Origin: JBBTVO01 sp038063195
GTDB lineage: Bacteria; Patescibacteriota; Microgenomatia; Levybacterales; UBA12049
DNA: 64,000 bases
Direction: 5' to 3'
Assembly (NCBI GenBank): GCA_038063195.1
Contig: JBBTVO010000003.1
Span: 7,462 to 71,461 of the forward strand
Positions within the stretch are counted from its first letter, which is position 1. Each line of letters starts with the position of its first letter. This document shows, one piece after another, positions 23,517 to 32,366 of this stretch. The position numbers and the translations under genes are program-made. The notes beneath the pieces are model-generated. The model saw only the letters and a program-made list of their open reading frames with translations, searched no databases and was not told the origin of the DNA.

Positions 23517-26500
23517 TTAAGGAGCAACTTCCTGATATATCGTTTTTATTTGCTTAATACTCTCCGGAGCGTTGAGTACGAAGTCAGGCCGTTCCTTGAT
23601 AGTAAATACCGGACAAAAAGCATTGTTTGTGCAAAGAGTTCTGTTGTTTATGAATTGACCGCCGGTTTTCCCCGCATTTACAATTACGGTCCCTGCCATA
23701 TTAAGTCTGAAGTCTGGGGTTACGCAGCTATCATTGTTGTTGTCTATTATGAAATCGCTATCCGCAGAATAATATCCTTCAACCTGTGTCGCGGCCGAAT
23801 TCCACGCAGTACCTATGCTTTTATCTATGTGTATATCACCCCTGACGATAAACGTGAGAGTAGAGGTTTTGGGGACAAAAATTTTAGCGGCTATGGTAAG
23901 ATTTCCATCAATCAGAATTATTACCTTTGTGCTTGCGGCAAGAGTATAATCACTGCTGTTTACAATTTTGACATCACTGCCAGCAGTATATACACCGCTT
24001 GCAAGCGCCGGTAATGTACAGCTCAGCAAAGTGCACGATAAGTTTGTAGGAGTTATCCCTGATTGCCTAACTCTTCCCAATACATAAGCATACGAGGTGG
24101 TGTAAATTCCTTTTGACGGGGCATAAATGTCTTGATATTCTGCTGAGCCGACTTTCCAATTTGCAGGAGGTGCGGATGCAGAGCCTGCAGGACCAAAATA
24201 TGCAGGTGAGTCTCCGGTAAAGATTATTCCCGGTGATCCGCCAGCGCCATTAACAGAAGTAAAGGCGTCGCCGAAAGGAGCAGTGCATACGCCGGGAGCA
24301 GCAGGAGGAACTTTAGCAGTGCTTGGTATTACATTGTCAAGTCCGCTGTCAAATCTTATATCAGTTCCGCCGGATTGAAACCATGCGGATGAAGTCTTAA
24401 ATCCGAAATTAAGATTTGTAATATTTCCGTCTGCGTGGCATGATGCTCCGGCAGATGTTCCTGTTGCTCCGGGGCTACAGCTTGGCCCGACAGTTACGAT
24501 GTGTGTCAGAGAAGGAGGGAAAGATACCTGATAGCCTGAAGGAGGACTGCCGAGATAAGTTAACAAATATTTCCCCGCAGGGACACTGATACTTCCGGTT
24601 CCGGGATAATATCCTCCAACTGAAGCATTAACTACGCCGCTTATAGACACAGTTTCGTTTCTGTAGAAGACACTGTAAGACCCGCTCAGGTTGGGCTCTC
24701 CGACATCGTATTGGCCATTACTGTTGGCATCAGCCACTTGCTGTCCTGAGATGGTGTAGGGTGGCGAGAACACTACAGTGACTGTAGTAGGAGCATTTAA
24801 GATAACTGTGCATGTAGTACCTGCTCCGGAGCATCCGCCGCCTGACCAGGACTCAATAAGCGATCCGGGGTCTGGAGTTGCGGTAAGAGTTATCGATGTA
24901 CCCGGACCATATGACTCTGAGCAATCAGCTCCGCAAGAAATCCCGGGAGGACTGGATACAACAGTTCCTGTACCCGGACCGGGCTTGCTAATGGTAAGTG
25001 TGTACAGAGGGATGATACCAAAGTTTACTCCATATACGTCAGCAGTAGTTACCGCCACGGTTCTGGGATTTACATAATTGAGGTCTGTACCAGTATAACT
25101 ATAGACATAGCCGGCGGGCGCAGTGATTTCGATAGTGTGACTTTGATTACCGAGAAGATAGTTGTATGTGAAATCTCCGCCGGTTAGGGTTTTGTCGGAA
25201 AATGCAGCGCCATTAAGTGACATGCTAAGAGTGCTTCCTGTATAATTTGCTTCTGCCCCGTTTTTGATTCCGTCGCCGTTACTATCTAGATAAATTGCCC
25301 CAGAGATATTGTATGTAGGCCGTAATCCTATATCCCGCCTTACCGATGCATTTGTAATATTTATGGTCGCAGGCGTTTTCCAGCCGTAACTGATAGGAGA
25401 GCTTGGTTGAATATTGGTAAGAGCAAGCCAGTTAAGAGGGAAGGTATAATTAGCGAGAGAATTAGAATAAACAATGGAATAGTTGGTGCTTGCGCTTACA
25501 CTTAGACTGTAATTTCCATTTGCATCTGGTGGAGTTCTTGCTATTACGCTACTGGAACTGGGAAATTGACAAGTTGAAGTACAAAGCCAAATAGCTGATC
25601 CAACCTCGGAGCCAGGTATAAAAGGCTCTCCCGTGTCTTTCGTTCCGTTTCCATTGTAATCAACAAATACAGTGCCATATATAGCAAGGGGTGGGGGTGT
25701 TGGGGTGGGGGTTAGGCCAGACACGTTAACATCCGTATCGGTTGCTCCAGACTCACAAGTGCGTCCGTCAGACAAATCTGCAGTTCCCCATACTGCTGTT
25801 GCGCCGCTTGCTACAGCCGTGACTGCCGTGGTATAAATCGAGGTTGTATCGGAAGCGGGATTAACAGTTGCTATAGAGGTATTATATGAACCAAAACGCA
25901 TCCGTGTAATTGTTGCAGATCCAAGTCCTGAAGTCACGCTAGCTGTAACTGTTCCGGCAGCTCCTCCTACAGTTAGGTTAAGTACAGGCGGCGAAGTCGT
26001 TACCGCGCATGACCCGGCAGCAGGCGTGGGAGTAGGGGCGGGGATGGCGCAGGCGCCTGTTCCGGTATTACAAACTTGTCCGCTTGGGCATCCGCATTTA
26101 ACGCAGTCATTAACTGGAGGATTGTCTTTTATTTTACAATCCAGCGGCTGACCGCCGGCTACACAAAAGCCTACGGGAGTACGAGCAGGGTCCGTGCAAG
26201 TTCCGGGAGTAGTGGGGCAGGCGGGGAAGGTGGTGATTATATTTTCCAGAAATTTTAAAATCCACTGAGCGTCTTTGGCTGTGACATCGCTTCCAGCAGA
26301 TTGAACACTAGGGGAACCTCCCGGATCGACCACATCCGCTCTTTCTATCTGAGATGTGGTAAGAGTTCCGCCTCCGATATAATCTAGTATTTTGTAGGAG
26401 TCCAGCGTAGATATCTTTCCGTCGCCGTCCACATCTCCGTACTGGTAAGGCGCGCCCAGAGGGTTGGTGCCTGAGCCGGTGAGAGTTGAGGGGACAGGAC

Positions 26501-27701
26501 ATGAGGAAGTTTTGGGATCATAGACTGTAACTTGCATACGACTGCTAGCTCCGCAATCCGTCCATGGAGAAGGGATTTGGAAAGGATTGCCAGTGCACTT
26601 GCTTCCGGAGTTGCTATGTGCATTGACAACCACCCAATAAGTACCGGGAGTACTGAACGCCTTTGAAGCAGAAAATGATTGAGACGACCCAAAAAGTGTG
26701 TAGGGAGAACCTGTAAATGCAGTCCAACTCTCACCTGAGGTTGGCGACGAATACATTTCTCCCTTTGATAGACTTTGAAAATTAGGATCATTTGCTGTGC
26801 CTGTAAAGCTTACCGTTTGACCAGTTGTTGCATAAGAGCGACCTGTTATTGACGCAGTAACAGGAGGAGGGGAAAGTCCAAAATCAGAAACTTTTGTGTT
26901 GCCGCCCGCGGTGACGTTTACGCTATAGGAAGTTGGTGTGGTATTTCCCCAGCCGCCCATCGTGGGCATATCTACCCTGACAGTGTAAGTCCCTACTGGA
27001 AGCTGCCCTGACTGATAGTAAGGGTTATTTGGATCACAACTGTTAGCCCAGATACTTATATTGCCCGGATCAGCAATAGCCTGGACACCTGCTATATTAT
27101 GTAGCCCCGAAGGACAGTTTTCGGTATTTTGCATGAATGGTTCACCCAATTGCCAGACGCTATCTTTGTTCTGATCATCAAAAATATAACCCCACAAACT
27201 TCCGGTTGACGGGGGAGGGATAGAAGGGCAACTATTACCAGTTGAATCAGTTGCGGGAACGTAGTTAACTCCAGTTCCCAAGTTATTTCCCGGATTGTAA
27301 GTTACTGTATCTCTCCAAGCTAATAGACCGAGCGCAGAATTATTTATAAATGGATCAACTATAGGATCTATGCATTGCGTCCACCACAGCATTTGAGGTG
27401 GGCCTGTAAAATATTCATTAAGTTGATATGCAACCCCTATGTCATTTCCTGAACAAGCAGAATTATTGAATACAGGACGGGTTATTTTACGCCTATATGC
27501 ACCGCTTGAGCCGTCAGAGTAAAGCCATTTATAAGCAACCTCCCAGTCAGTTCCCGTGTTGGTTTCACAAAACGTAACCTCAGTGTCATAGAATCCAGGA
27601 TATGCTTCTGCGTGACCTACATCTAAAGTAAGATAAGCACAGAAAAATAATATTAAAATTAACGAACTTAATATCGTATTTTTTATACGCCAAATAATCA
27701 T
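23517..27701 (-). CDS. Giant surface protein with SdrD-like and dockerin domains
   Basis: The 1394-residue protein has a signal segment (about 8-32, ending GHAEA), then an SdrD B-like domain (GYIFDDQNKDSVWQLGE), a PKD-like part, and a type I dockerin (DVDGDGKISTLDSYKILDYI with a second copy ending TAKDAQWILKFL). A Cys-rich stretch (CVKCGCPSGQVC), a Thr/Pro linker and three more SdrD-type domains follow (FVDYNGNGTKDTGEP, YLDSNGDGIKNGAE, ADANSNGQYDVGEP). Between the last two is an InlB-like repeat (SWSGGGCSGAGTTC). It is probably a calcium-binding cell-surface protein. It overlaps the upstream gene by one base. Confidence 0.9.
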   Translation of the reverse strand: MIIWRIKNTILSSLILILFFCAYLTLDVGHAEAYPGFYDTEVTFCETNTGTDWEVAYKWLYSDGSSGAYRRKITRPVFNNSACSGNDIGVAYQLNEYFTGPPQMLWWTQCIDPIVDPFINNSALGLLAWRDTVTYNPGNNLGTGVNYVPATDSTGNSCPSIPPPSTGSLWGYIFDDQNKDSVWQLGEPFMQNTENCPSGLHNIAGVQAIADPGNISIWANSCDPNNPYYQSGQLPVGTYTVRVDMPTMGGWGNTTPTSYSVNVTAGGNTKVSDFGLSPPPVTASITGRSYATTGQTVSFTGTANDPNFQSLSKGEMYSSPTSGESWTAFTGSPYTLFGSSQSFSASKAFSTPGTYWVVVNAHSNSGSKCTGNPFQIPSPWTDCGASSRMQVTVYDPKTSSCPVPSTLTGSGTNPLGAPYQYGDVDGDGKISTLDSYKILDYIGGGTLTTSQIERADVVDPGGSPSVQSAGSDVTAKDAQWILKFLENIITTFPACPTTPGTCTDPARTPVGFCVAGGQPLDCKIKDNPPVNDCVKCGCPSGQVCNTGTGACAIPAPTPTPAAGSCAVTTSPPVLNLTVGGAAGTVTASVTSGLGSATITRMRFGSYNTSIATVNPASDTTSIYTTAVTAVASGATAVWGTADLSDGRTCESGATDTDVNVSGLTPTPTPPPLAIYGTVFVDYNGNGTKDTGEPFIPGSEVGSAIWLCTSTCQFPSSSSVIARTPPDANGNYSLSVSASTNYSIVYSNSLANYTFPLNWLALTNIQPSSPISYGWKTPATINITNASVRRDIGLRPTYNISGAIYLDSNGDGIKNGAEANYTGSTLSMSLNGAAFSDKTLTGGDFTYNYLLGNQSHTIEITAPAGYVYSYTGTDLNYVNPRTVAVTTADVYGVNFGIIPLYTLTISKPGPGTGTVVSSPPGISCGADCSESYGPGTSITLTATPDPGSLIESWSGGGCSGAGTTCTVILNAPTTVTVVFSPPYTISGQQVADANSNGQYDVGEPNLSGSYSVFYRNETVSISGVVNASVGGYYPGTGSISVPAGKYLLTYLGSPPSGYQVSFPPSLTHIVTVGPSCSPGATGTSAGASCHADGNITNLNFGFKTSSAWFQSGGTDIRFDSGLDNVIPSTAKVPPAAPGVCTAPFGDAFTSVNGAGGSPGIIFTGDSPAYFGPAGSASAPPANWKVGSAEYQDIYAPSKGIYTTSYAYVLGRVRQSGITPTNLSCTLLSCTLPALASGVYTAGSDVKIVNSSDYTLAASTKVIILIDGNLTIAAKIFVPKTSTLTFIVRGDIHIDKSIGTAWNSAATQVEGYYSADSDFIIDNNNDSCVTPDFRLNMAGTVIVNAGKTGGQFINNRTLCTNNAFCPVFTIKERPDFVLNAPESIKQIKTIYQEVAP

Positions 27702-28468
27702 TATCGATTGGGACTCGAGCCGGTATCTTTAGGCTTGTTAAGCTTCTCAGTTATGCCTGGTGTAATTTTTTCAAGATATTCCAACAGCCTGTTTTTAAAT
27801 TCGCCCGCAGTAGAAGATCCCTTCTCTTCTTCTGTTTTCAAAATATCGTAAGCAAATAACAAATTGTCGTTTTTGCGATTTTTCTCAGCTTCAGTATTCT
27901 GACTTGAAACTATCGAAGCATCATAAAGAGCATCAAGAATAGTTTTTTTGTTAGTGCCAAGGTTGGATTTCTCTATTCCGTCTTTTAGCTCATTCAATTG
28001 AGGATCATACTCAAGCTTGCCACATTTTTCATCAGAACATAACACAACAAAATCATTCTGCTTATATTGACTTGGAATATTGACTTTCGCATATTCTCCT
28101 ATCTCGCTAATTAATTCCCTGAGTTTCGGATTGTGGGTCTTGGAATATTCAAGAGAAATTCCTTGTACAATATTGTATATTTTTTTGTAGTCCTCTTTAT
28201 CAACCCCGTCCAATAATATAGCATCTTTCAAATTACCTTGATAAGTTGATATAAATTCAGCATTTGCACCAGAGTCTTTCAGTTGTGAAGGTAGGTTCTT
28301 TACTGAAGTGGAAGCCGGCTGTTTGTTGTTCTTAGTTAGGAGTACTGATAGTGGTATAATTGTCAGTACAATAAGGAATAACGCTAAGCCAAGTAGCAAT
28401 TTAGCTTTCGGGGTAAAAGAAAAAGGGAGAATATAGCCCTGAAGGGAATCTTGGTTTTTTTCTTCCAT
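27701..28468 (-). CDS. Membrane-anchored protein, partner of the giant surface protein
   Basis: The 255-residue protein has a cytoplasmic N-terminus of about 22 residues, one membrane segment (about 23-45) and a helical, charged extracellular part. No family is recognised. Its stop codon overlaps the ATG of the giant surface protein by one base (TAATG), so the two are made together; it might help export or anchor that protein. The 71-base gap upstream holds its promoter region. Confidence 0.7.
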   Translation of the reverse strand: MEEKNQDSLQGYILPFSFTPKAKLLLGLALFLIVLTIIPLSVLLTKNNKQPASTSVKNLPSQLKDSGANAEFISTYQGNLKDAILLDGVDKEDYKKIYNIVQGISLEYSKTHNPKLRELISEIGEYAKVNIPSQYKQNDFVVLCSDEKCGKLEYDPQLNELKDGIEKSNLGTNKKTILDALYDASIVSSQNTEAEKNRKNDNLLFAYDILKTEEEKGSSTAGEFKNRLLEYLEKITPGITEKLNKPKDTGSSPNR

Positions 28469-28539
28469 AGGTTAAGGCCAGATAAACTTTCCTCTATAAT
28501 AAAGAATATAGGGAGTGACGCCCTGATGTCAAGGAGAAA

Positions 28540-29175
28540 TTATTGTACGTTTCTATCTACGAGTGCGAGGTCAAATTTTTCCTGTTTTTCTGGATAATTG
28601 CTAATAAAATAATTTCGAACATCTCGTGCTATTTGGAAAAATTCTTGTATTTCATTCTCAGCATACAGATTATACATATTTGATACTACGAATAAACAGC
28701 CCGCCTCTCTTAAGACATCTACGAGAGATGGGTCGCTCAAATCTCCATGCTCGCAATTATTTAAGTTATTGTCTAGATACTCCTTCGGGAAAATTGATCC
28801 ATCGACAAGCTTCATGTCATTTGCCTCTGGGTGAGCTTCATAGAAGGCATTCGCAAAGGATTTTATGGTATTTATATCAGCTGGTGTGATAGGTTGATTA
28901 AAAATTGATTCGGGACTAAATTCTATTGCGACTGATGTGGGCTCAGGTGTGGGCGCTAAGGTAGGTTCAAGTGTGGGAGCTAATGTTGGTGAAGGAGTAA
29001 TTCTGGGGTCTGTTTGGGAAGGCATAGGACTATCAGTCAGTCTAGCTATCGGAGTTGGGCTTTTTATATCATCAGGAGTAGGGCCTTCGGCGTTTCCACC
29101 ACCACAAGCAATAGCTCCTCCTGCAATCGTTAAAGTTCCTGCAACTCCCAAGCCTATGTATTTTTCTGTTGCCAT
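28540..29175 (-). CDS. Lipoprotein with Pro/Thr-rich stalk
   Basis: The 211-residue protein has a signal segment ending in the lipobox-like GGAIAC, a Pro/Thr/Ser stalk with repeated TLAPT and TPEPT units (about 40-85), and a globular helical C-terminal part. No domain is recognised. The minus-strand promoter is TTGACA, a 17-base spacer and TAGAAT, ending nine bases before the ATG; this promoter is a relative of the repeat that separates the toxin-antitoxin modules beyond. Confidence 0.68.
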   Translation of the reverse strand: MATEKYIGLGVAGTLTIAGGAIACGGGNAEGPTPDDIKSPTPIARLTDSPMPSQTDPRITPSPTLAPTLEPTLAPTPEPTSVAIEFSPESIFNQPITPADINTIKSFANAFYEAHPEANDMKLVDGSIFPKEYLDNNLNNCEHGDLSDPSLVDVLREAGCLFVVSNMYNLYAENEIQEFFQIARDVRNYFISNYPEKQEKFDLALVDRNVQ

Positions 29176-29192
29176 ATTGCTAGTATTCTATT

Positions 29193-29214
29193 ATATCTTA
29201 TAGTTATTGTCAAG
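29193..29214 (-). promoter_or_regulatory. Lipoprotein promoter related to the TA-island repeat
   Basis: Read on the minus strand this is CTTGACAATAACTATAAGAT, with the -10 TAGAAT further on at 29184-29189. It is one or two bases different from the CTTGACAAAGACTATA repeat found between the toxin-antitoxin modules. Confidence 0.6.
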
Positions 29215-29291
29215 TGGCTTTTTTGATGGATCGGATTATAGCACTTGTATTTATCCTTGTCAAGGATAAAGGCTTCTGGTATGATACATTC

Positions 29292-29546
29292 ATGGAGAAG
29301 AAAATCTTAAATTATAGAGTGGTTATTACACCAGATGAAAGGACCGGCAGGGGAAAGCCCTGTTACACTGCGTATGTGCCTCTCTTAGGTATTGCAACAG
29401 ACGGAGATACGATTGAGGAGGCATTGATGAATGTGCAAGATGCAATACTGGTTTATGTTAGGTCATTAAGAGAAGATGGGCAAGAGATTCCCCTAGAGTC
29501 AATTAATGGAGAATTTATTACAACCGCAAGCGTAGAATTATCATAA
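29292..29546 (+). CDS. hicB: HicB antitoxin, copy 1
   Basis: The 84-residue protein has the HicB fold: YTAYVPLLGIATDGDTIEEA then LMNVQDAILVYVRSLREDGQ. It neutralises HicA and may bind its own promoter. The start is the ATG at 29292, six bases after TATGAT (29280-29285) and with TTGTCA 17 bases further up, so it is leaderless. Identical in protein sequence to the copy at 30974. Confidence 0.93.
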   Translation: MEKKILNYRVVITPDERTGRGKPCYTAYVPLLGIATDGDTIEEALMNVQDAILVYVRSLREDGQEIPLESINGEFITTASVELS

Positions 29547-29566
29547 AGAAAACACCTTAAGGCTAT

Positions 29567-29800
29567 ATGCCTAAATTGCCACAAATAAAAACAAAGATAA
29601 TTTTGCGTGTGCTTCAAAAAGAAGGATTTATGAAAAGACCAGGCAAAGGGAGCCATATTGTGCTTGCGCATTCAGATGGAAGAAGAACAGTTGTTCCCTT
29701 TCATAATAAACCACTTGCAAAGGGGACACTTCGGGCGATTCTTAGACAGGCAAATATTTCCTTAGAGGAATTTCTACATCTCTTAAAAGAAAAGAGTTGA
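29567..29800 (+). CDS. hicA: HicA toxin, copy 1
   Basis: The 77-residue protein is a double-stranded-RNA-binding-like mRNA interferase. MKRPGKGSHIVLAHSDGRRT carries the conserved GSH histidine. It lies 20 bases after hicB. Its sequence is identical to the copy at 31249. Confidence 0.93.
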   Translation: MPKLPQIKTKIILRVLQKEGFMKRPGKGSHIVLAHSDGRRTVVPFHNKPLAKGTLRAILRQANISLEEFLHLLKEKS

Positions 29801-29828
29801 GCCAATTGCTAGAAGAGGCAGAACAGTT

Positions 29829-29850
29829 ATATCTTATAGTCTTTGTCAAG
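29829..29850 (-). repeat. TA-island boundary repeat after hicBA copy 1
   Basis: On the minus strand it reads CTTGACAAAGACTATAAGAT. It lies at the right edge of the 619-base duplication; a full list of copies is given under the findings. Confidence 0.8.
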
Positions 29851-29909
29851 TGGTTTTTTTTGGGCTCCGACCCCGCGGGTCGAGCCGTAGAAAAAACATC
29901 AAGCAGGTT

Positions 29910-30332
29910 TTATCGGTAATCTTTTAAAGAAATTACTTGAATTCGCTTTGATTTCCCTTGATGCTTAATATTTTCAGTGACCAAAATAGCATTATATTGT
30001 TCTGCAATTGATAAAAATGAAGCATCATAATATGTAATCTTTAATGTTTGTGCTAGGCTATATGTAGTATTCGCAATGTCTTGGCTCATTGTAATAAAAG
30101 AAATGGGCAAAGAATAGAAGATTTTCATTAATGCTCCAATATCTTCATGATCAATCTTTTTTCCAAAAAGAAGAGCATTACCAATCTCATATTTTAGAAG
30201 TTCCGGACAAAGAAGTTCAACTTGTTTTTCTCTTACATTTTCCAGGATTAGGTTCGCTTTATCAATATCATCTTCATTGTCTTGATTGAGCCATTTTATA
30301 GCAACAGAGGTGTCGATTACTAAAGAGGTCAT
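29910..30332 (-). CDS. vapC: VapC-like PIN-domain RNase toxin
   Basis: The 140-residue protein starts MTSLVIDTSVAIKWLNQD with the first catalytic Asp, has LLKYEIGNALL with the Glu, and ITYYDASFLSIAEQYNAILV with the later acidic residues. PIN toxins cut tRNA or rRNA. The ATG at 30332 lies one base after the antitoxin stop; upstream in-frame sequence belongs to the antitoxin region. Confidence 0.92.
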   Translation of the reverse strand: MTSLVIDTSVAIKWLNQDNEDDIDKANLILENVREKQVELLCPELLKYEIGNALLFGKKIDHEDIGALMKIFYSLPISFITMSQDIANTTYSLAQTLKITYYDASFLSIAEQYNAILVTENIKHQGKSKRIQVISLKDYR

Positions 30333-30333
30333 G

Positions 30334-30600
30334 TTAATGAGATAAGCGATCTTGTTGAATAAATTCTGAAGCACTTTTACTTCCTTTCCCATGAATAGAT
30401 CGTGCTTTTCGTATACCTTCCCAAATCTGTTTCCAGTCAACTTGTTTCTGATGAGGCTTGATTATGATTTCGTCAGGTTTAATCACAGAAATTGAAACTG
30501 CTGATGAAGGAGTAACCCAATTCACCAACTTACGGATTGAGTCGGGGATAGTTAATTGTCCTCTTTCTCTTATTATTGCTGTTCCTTGCGTGTTTATCAT
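30334..30600 (-). CDS. vapB: VapB-like AbrB-fold antitoxin
   Basis: The 88-residue protein has the AbrB/VapB swapped hairpin (IIRERGQLTIPDSIRKLVN) and a basic C-terminal arm that would embrace VapC. Its promoter (TTGACA, 17-base spacer, TATTCT) ends six bases before the ATG. Confidence 0.88.
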   Translation of the reverse strand: MINTQGTAIIRERGQLTIPDSIRKLVNWVTPSSAVSISVIKPDEIIIKPHQKQVDWKQIWEGIRKARSIHGKGSKSASEFIQQDRLSH

Positions 30601-30647
30601 AGAATCAGAATATCAGAAATTCAGAAAGTTGTCAATAGTATTCGGAA

Positions 30648-30692
30648 GTCCACCTCCGAGGTGGGATTAGGGCTGCTATAGTCTTTGTCAAC
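30648..30692 (-). repeat. TA-island boundary repeat with GGTGG palindrome
   Basis: TCCACCTCCGAGGTGGGATTA is followed by GGGCTGCTATAGTCTTTGTC. The left half is a palindrome, the right half the CTTGACAAAGACTATAG element on the minus strand. The remaining gap up to 30921 holds another palindrome (TTCGAGGTTGAACCTCGAA, 30896-30914) and a toxin remnant. Confidence 0.85.
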
Positions 30693-30782
30693 CCCTTTTT
30701 TCGTAGCATTTTCCCCAGGTGCCGCTACAAATCCACCGTTCGGCTGAGCTCACGGCCGAAGCCTCCCGGGTGGATCGGGGTG

Positions 30783-30821
30783 AGATCGTGAGGACCAATA
30801 GTAATAACATAAATTTCCGCT
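30783..30821 (-). pseudogene. RelE/ParE toxin C-terminal remnant
   Basis: Read on the minus strand this short stretch gives AEIYVITIGPHD, nearly identical to DEIYILTIGPHDEG at the end of the RelE-like gene at 34290-34547. The same CCTCCCGGGTGGATCGG sequence follows both (30759 and 34259). The rest of the gene is gone, so a second RelE-like toxin once lay here. Confidence 0.6.
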
Positions 30822-30973
30822 TGATGCAAGATTTTTCTTAACGTTCCATGGGGGGGGATTGGTTTTGGATAGATTGGGCTTATTCAACAGCACTTTCGAG
30901 GTTGAACCTCGAAAATCCGAAAGCACTTGTATTTACCCTTGTCAAGGATAAAGGCTTCTGGTATGATACATTC

Positions 30974-31228
30974 ATGGAGAAGAAAATCTTAAATTATAGA
31001 GTGGTTATTACACCAGATGAAAGGACCGGCAGGGGAAAGCCCTGTTACACTGCGTATGTGCCTCTCTTAGGTATTGCAACAGACGGAGATACGATTGAGG
31101 AGGCATTGATGAATGTGCAAGATGCAATACTGGTTTATGTTAGGTCATTAAGAGAAGATGGGCAAGAGATTCCCCTAGAGTCAATTAATGGAGAATTTAT
31201 TACAACCGCAAGCGTAGAATTATCATAA
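30974..31228 (+). CDS. hicB: HicB antitoxin, copy 2
   Basis: Same protein as the HicB at 29292. The promoter TATGAT ends six bases before the ATG. The upstream in-frame extension to 30848 is not part of the gene, since it lies before the promoter. Confidence 0.93.
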   Translation: MEKKILNYRVVITPDERTGRGKPCYTAYVPLLGIATDGDTIEEALMNVQDAILVYVRSLREDGQEIPLESINGEFITTASVELS

Positions 31229-31248
31229 AGAAAACACCTTAAGGCTAT

Positions 31249-31482
31249 ATGCCTAAATTGCCACAAATAAAAACAAAGATAATTTTGCGTGTGCTTCAAA
31301 AAGAAGGATTTATGAAAAGACCAGGCAAAGGGAGCCATATTGTGCTTGCGCATTCAGATGGAAGAAGAACAGTTGTTCCCTTTCATAATAAACCACTTGC
31401 AAAGGGGACACTTCGGGCGATTCTTAGACAGGCAAATATTTCCTTAGAGGAATTTCTACATCTCTTAAAAGAAAAGAGTTGA
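31249..31482 (+). CDS. hicA: HicA toxin, copy 2
   Basis: Same 77-residue protein as the HicA at 29567, with the conserved GSH histidine. Two identical, intact toxins imply a recent duplication or an assembly duplicate. Confidence 0.93.
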   Translation: MPKLPQIKTKIILRVLQKEGFMKRPGKGSHIVLAHSDGRRTVVPFHNKPLAKGTLRAILRQANISLEEFLHLLKEKS

Positions 31483-31510
31483 GCCAATTGCTAGAAGAGG
31501 CAGAACAGTT

Positions 31511-31532
31511 ATATCTTATAGTCTTTGTCAAG
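31511..31532 (-). repeat. TA-island boundary repeat after hicBA copy 2
   Basis: Same ATATCTTATAGTCTTTGTCA sequence as at 29829. The following 100 bases hold the pair CAACCTACGAGGTTG (31579-31593) and CAACCTCGTAGGTTG (31604-31618), two palindromes that are also complements of each other. Confidence 0.85.
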
Positions 31533-31640
31533 TAGTTTTTTAAAATTTACAGTTAAAATTTACTCACATCTGCCAACGTCAACCTACGAGGTTGCAGGCT
31601 CACAACCTCGTAGGTTGGGAAATCGGTATTTGGATTGGAA

Positions 31641-31684
31641 GTCCACCTCGGAGGTGGGATTAGAGCTGCTATAGTCTTTGTCAG
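31641..31684 (-). repeat. TA-island boundary repeat with GGTGG palindrome
   Basis: TCCACCTCGGAGGTGGGATTA followed by GAGCTGCTATAGTCTTTGTC. Near copy of the element at 30648, placed 14 bases from the end of the AbiEii-like gene. Confidence 0.85.
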
Positions 31685-31697
31685 GCCCCACCGCCTT

Positions 31698-32366
31698 TTA
31701 GTTGAGTAGTGCCTTTTTTTTTAATTTTCTTGCTTCTTCAAGCCAGAAATTTTGCCAGACTGAAGGAGCGGTTTTATGAAGCATACGTGGATAATCTTTT
31801 AGTTCTGTTACTTGCAAAAGCTGCTGACCCAACTGTAACGGGTCAATATGTGTATCAAATTTTATTCTGGCTTTTTGAAGCAAATTATCAAACTTCCATT
31901 GTTTTTTTTGCAGGATTAAGTATAGGTCGATAAAGTCGCGACTGCGAGGGTTCTGGTAAATCGTGAATGTTTTATTTACAGCAATATCAATTAGGCTCTC
32001 GACGATTACGTGATCAACTGCATGAGGTTTTTCTATCTCCGAGAAGGGAAAGTAGGTGAATTCTGTTTTTATAACTTCGTTTTCAAAATGAAGAAAAAAT
32101 AAATTACGATTATAACTTTGTTGAAAGTCTATTTTTTTTATTTTTAATATTGGTATTAATTTCTTTAATATAATCTGAATAGTAAAAGGATCTACTTCCA
32201 TTTCGCTAAAAAGATCAAGGTCTTCCGAATATCTGTGATGTAAGTAATATTCTGAAAGAGCAGTACCGCCGGTTAAGTAGAAATGAGAGAATATATCAGT
32301 CTGTAAAAAAAGCTGTTTAAGAAGACTTGTTTGCTTCGTAGTTAAGATTGTTTTGACCATAGCCAA
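31698..32366 (-). CDS. AbiEii/AbiGii-type nucleotidyltransferase toxin, first copy
   Basis: The 222-residue protein carries YLTGGTALSEYYLHHRYSED and LDLFSE, the G-G-T-A-L-S and D-L-D motif of nucleotidyltransferases in the AbiEii family. These toxins add nucleotides to tRNA or phosphorylate/NMPylate targets and act in phage exclusion. Its start overlaps the end of the upstream small gene by about 25 bases, as in toxin-antitoxin operons. A second, different member lies at 34955. Confidence 0.88.
   Translation of the reverse strand: MAMVKTILTTKQTSLLKQLFLQTDIFSHFYLTGGTALSEYYLHHRYSEDLDLFSEMEVDPFTIQIILKKLIPILKIKKIDFQQSYNRNLFFLHFENEVIKTEFTYFPFSEIEKPHAVDHVIVESLIDIAVNKTFTIYQNPRSRDFIDLYLILQKKQWKFDNLLQKARIKFDTHIDPLQLGQQLLQVTELKDYPRMLHKTAPSVWQNFWLEEARKLKKKALLN

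Larger units (their letters stand above)
29240..29858 (+). repeat. 619-bp direct repeat carrying hicBA, copy 1
   Basis: This segment matches 30922-31540 at a constant offset of 1682 bases, with a single mismatch in the hicB promoter region (t/c at 29254) and one near the right end (g/a at 29852). It includes the promoter, hicB, hicA and the terminal ATATCTTATAGTCTTTGTCA element. Confidence 0.95.
30922..31540 (+). repeat. 619-bp direct repeat carrying hicBA, copy 2
   Basis: Second copy of 29240-29858. It starts and ends at the same places, with unrelated flanks on both sides. The DNA between the two copies (about 1.06 kb) holds VapBC and the RelE remnant. Confidence 0.95.

Noticed and set aside
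24778..25077. Plus-strand frame of 99 codons inside the giant surface protein
   Set aside because: It is the antisense shadow of the Thr/Pro-rich minus-strand gene and has no promoter or ribosome site.
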